Under the pieces are notes generated by a model. It had not been told where the DNA came from. It made no database searches and saw only the letters and a list, made by a program, of their open reading frames with translations. A DNA stretch of 5,538 nt from Avoscillospira sp045580485. GTDB lineage: Bacteria; Bacillota; Clostridia; Oscillospirales; Oscillospiraceae. The stretch spans positions 1 through 5,538 of the forward strand of contig JAZNNW010000128.1 in NCBI GenBank assembly GCA_045580485.1. Reading direction: 5' to 3'. A program made the translations under genes and the position numbers. Each line of letters opens with the position of its first letter. The first letter of the stretch is position 1. This document shows positions 4,641-5,538 of the stretch, piece by piece.

Positions 4641-5162
4641 GCTAAGTTAGAACATCAGCTCAATGAGGAGATCAGAGATAAGGAAATCCGTGTCATCGGC
4701 GATGACGGCACACAGCTCGGCATCATGTCCGCAGCAGAAGCCCAGCAGCTGGCCTACGATAAGGATCTGGATCTGGTGAAGATTTCGCCCAATGCTACCC
4801 CCCCTGTCTGCAAGATCATGGACTATGGCAAGTTCCGCTTCGAACAGATGAAGAAGGAAAAGGAAGCCAAAAAGAACCAGCATGTGGTGGAAATCAAGGA
4901 AGTCCGCATGTCTCCCAACATTGACACCAATGACTTCAATGTGAAGCTGAAGAATGCACAGAAGTTCCTGAAGGAAGGTAACCGTGTCAAGGTGACGGTT
5001 CGTTTCCGTGGCCGTGAAATGGCCCACACCTCCATCGGTGAAGTTCTTTTGAAGCAGTTTGGCGAGCAGTGTGCTGAGATCGCCACTGTGGAAAAGAACC
5101 CCAAGTTGGACGGTCGTCACATGACCATGTTCCTCAGCCCCAAGGCTGCAAATAAAAAGTAA
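4638..5162 (+). CDS. infC: Translation initiation factor IF-3
   Basis: IF3 binds the 30S subunit, prevents premature 50S joining and proofreads the start codon and initiator tRNA. Counting from ATC at 4638 as the start, the protein has 174 residues, the usual bacterial length. The N-domain opens with LNEEIRDKEIRVI (8-20) and carries the family signature around TPPVCKIMDYGKFRFEQ (54-70). A lysine-rich linker follows (about 71-82, EKEAKKN), then the C-domain from EIKEVRMSPNI (85-95) through VTVRFRGREMAH (119-130) to HMTMFLSP (161-168), the 30S-binding half. The start rests on GGAGGTG six bases upstream and on the absence of any in-frame ATG; homologues begin at about the same point before NEEIR. 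It is first in an operon with rpmI (23 nt on) and rplT, preceded by a terminator-bearing leader. Two control layers are likely: the leader and the rare start codon. Confidence 0.97.
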   Translation: MAKLEHQLNEEIRDKEIRVIGDDGTQLGIMSAAEAQQLAYDKDLDLVKISPNATPPVCKIMDYGKFRFEQMKKEKEAKKNQHVVEIKEVRMSPNIDTNDFNVKLKNAQKFLKEGNRVKVTVRFRGREMAHTSIGEVLLKQFGEQCAEIATVEKNPKLDGRHMTMFLSPKAANKK

Positions 5163-5185
5163 TTATACGGAAGGAGATCCAAACT

Positions 5186-5383
5186 ATGCCCAAGTTTAAG
5201 ACCCATAGCGGTGCAAAGAAGAGATTCAACCTGACCAAGTCCGGTAAGGTTAAGAGAGCACACGCTTTCAAGAGCCACATCCTCACCAAGAAGACCACCA
5301 AGAGAACCAGAAATCTGCGGAAGAACGGCTATGCTGATGTTACCAACAGCGCAGCAATCCGCGAGATGATTCCTTACAAATAA
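5186..5383 (+). CDS. rpmI: 50S ribosomal protein L35
   Basis: This 65-residue, very basic protein matches L35 along its full length: MPKFKTHSGAKKRF at the start, FKSHILTKKTTKRTRNLRK in the middle (29-47) and a short tail ending IREMIPYK. L35 is a small late-assembly protein of the large ribosomal subunit. The ATG at 5186 has AAGGAG (5171-5176) 9 nt upstream. It sits between infC and rplT, the standard bacterial order, with 23 and 30 nt gaps and no terminator between, so all three should share one transcript. Confidence 0.98.
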   Translation: MPKFKTHSGAKKRFNLTKSGKVKRAHAFKSHILTKKTTKRTRNLRKNGYADVTNSAAIREMIPYK

Positions 5384-5413
5384 TCGGTCGTAGAAATATA
5401 GGAGGATAACGAA

Positions 5414-5538
5414 ATGGCAAGAGTTAAAGGCGCAATGATGACGCGCAAGAGAAGAAATAAAGTTCTGAAGCTGGCTAAGTCCTACTGGGGCTCCAAGTCC
5501 ACCCACTTCAAGATGGCCAAGCAGGCTGTCATTAAGTC
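5414..5538 (+). CDS. rplT: 50S ribosomal protein L20, 5' part only
   Basis: This open frame begins at ATG 5414, 8 nt after AGGAGG (5400-5405), and runs off the window after 41 complete codons (full L20 is about 117-120 residues). The visible part, MARVKGAMMTRKRRNKV followed by LKLAKSYWGSKSTHFKMAKQ, is the typical basic N-terminal tail of L20, which threads into 23S rRNA during early 50S assembly. L20 is also the known autoregulator of this operon in Firmicutes, acting on the leader upstream of infC, and this context fits the leader described at 4480-4637. Nothing can be said of its globular C-domain or of what follows. Confidence 0.97.
   Translation, partial: MARVKGAMMTRKRRNKVLKLAKSYWGSKSTHFKMAKQAVIK

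Noticed and set aside
4647..5120. 157-codon minus-strand frame opposite infC
   Set aside because: Antisense shadow of the highly conserved IF3 sequence.

Overview
The window looks like chromosome of a Gram-positive clostridial bacterium, plausibly an Oscillospiraceae/Ruminococcaceae-type gut anaerobe. The grounds are purine-rich Shine-Dalgarno sites before every gene, an RNase J, an infC-rpmI-rplT operon with a terminator-bearing leader as in Firmicutes, and an iron-sulfur/thioredoxin redox cassette of a kind I associate with anaerobic Clostridia. The base composition appears close to balanced. No species can be named from the sequence alone, and I see no insertion sequence, phage gene, tRNA, rRNA or CRISPR array.

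Layout. (1) 67-726, minus: a 219-residue left-handed beta-helix protein resembling only the acetyltransferase half of GlmU. (2) 727-855: a compact divergent control region with one promoter each way and two inverted repeats. (3) 856-2514, plus: three overlapping genes encoding a thioredoxin-fold lipoprotein with a Pro/Glu repeat tether, a 47-residue single-pass CXXC microprotein, and a NapH-like membrane protein with many iron-sulfur cysteine motifs. (4) 2514-2544: a perfect 14-bp hairpin serving as terminator for both converging units. (5) 2548-4203, minus: RNase J starting at TTG. (6) 4204-4637: no protein gene that I accept; it holds divergent promoters for rnj and infC, the rnj leader with a 5'-end hairpin, and an L20-type leader before infC with a terminator and a competing antiterminator pairing. 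(7) 4638-5538, plus: infC (IF3), rpmI (L35) and the start of rplT (L20), which runs off the window.

How it fits together. The right half is core information processing: translation initiation factor 3 with two large-subunit proteins, probably feedback-controlled through the leader (by L20) and through a rare AUC start codon (by IF3), next to an RNA-decay nuclease. The left-centre trio is the accessory-like and functionally least known part. Its gene overlaps, single promoter and membrane topology suggest electrons pass from cytoplasmic iron-sulfur clusters through the membrane to an extracytoplasmic CXXC microprotein and then to the lipoprotein thioredoxin. That route is inference.
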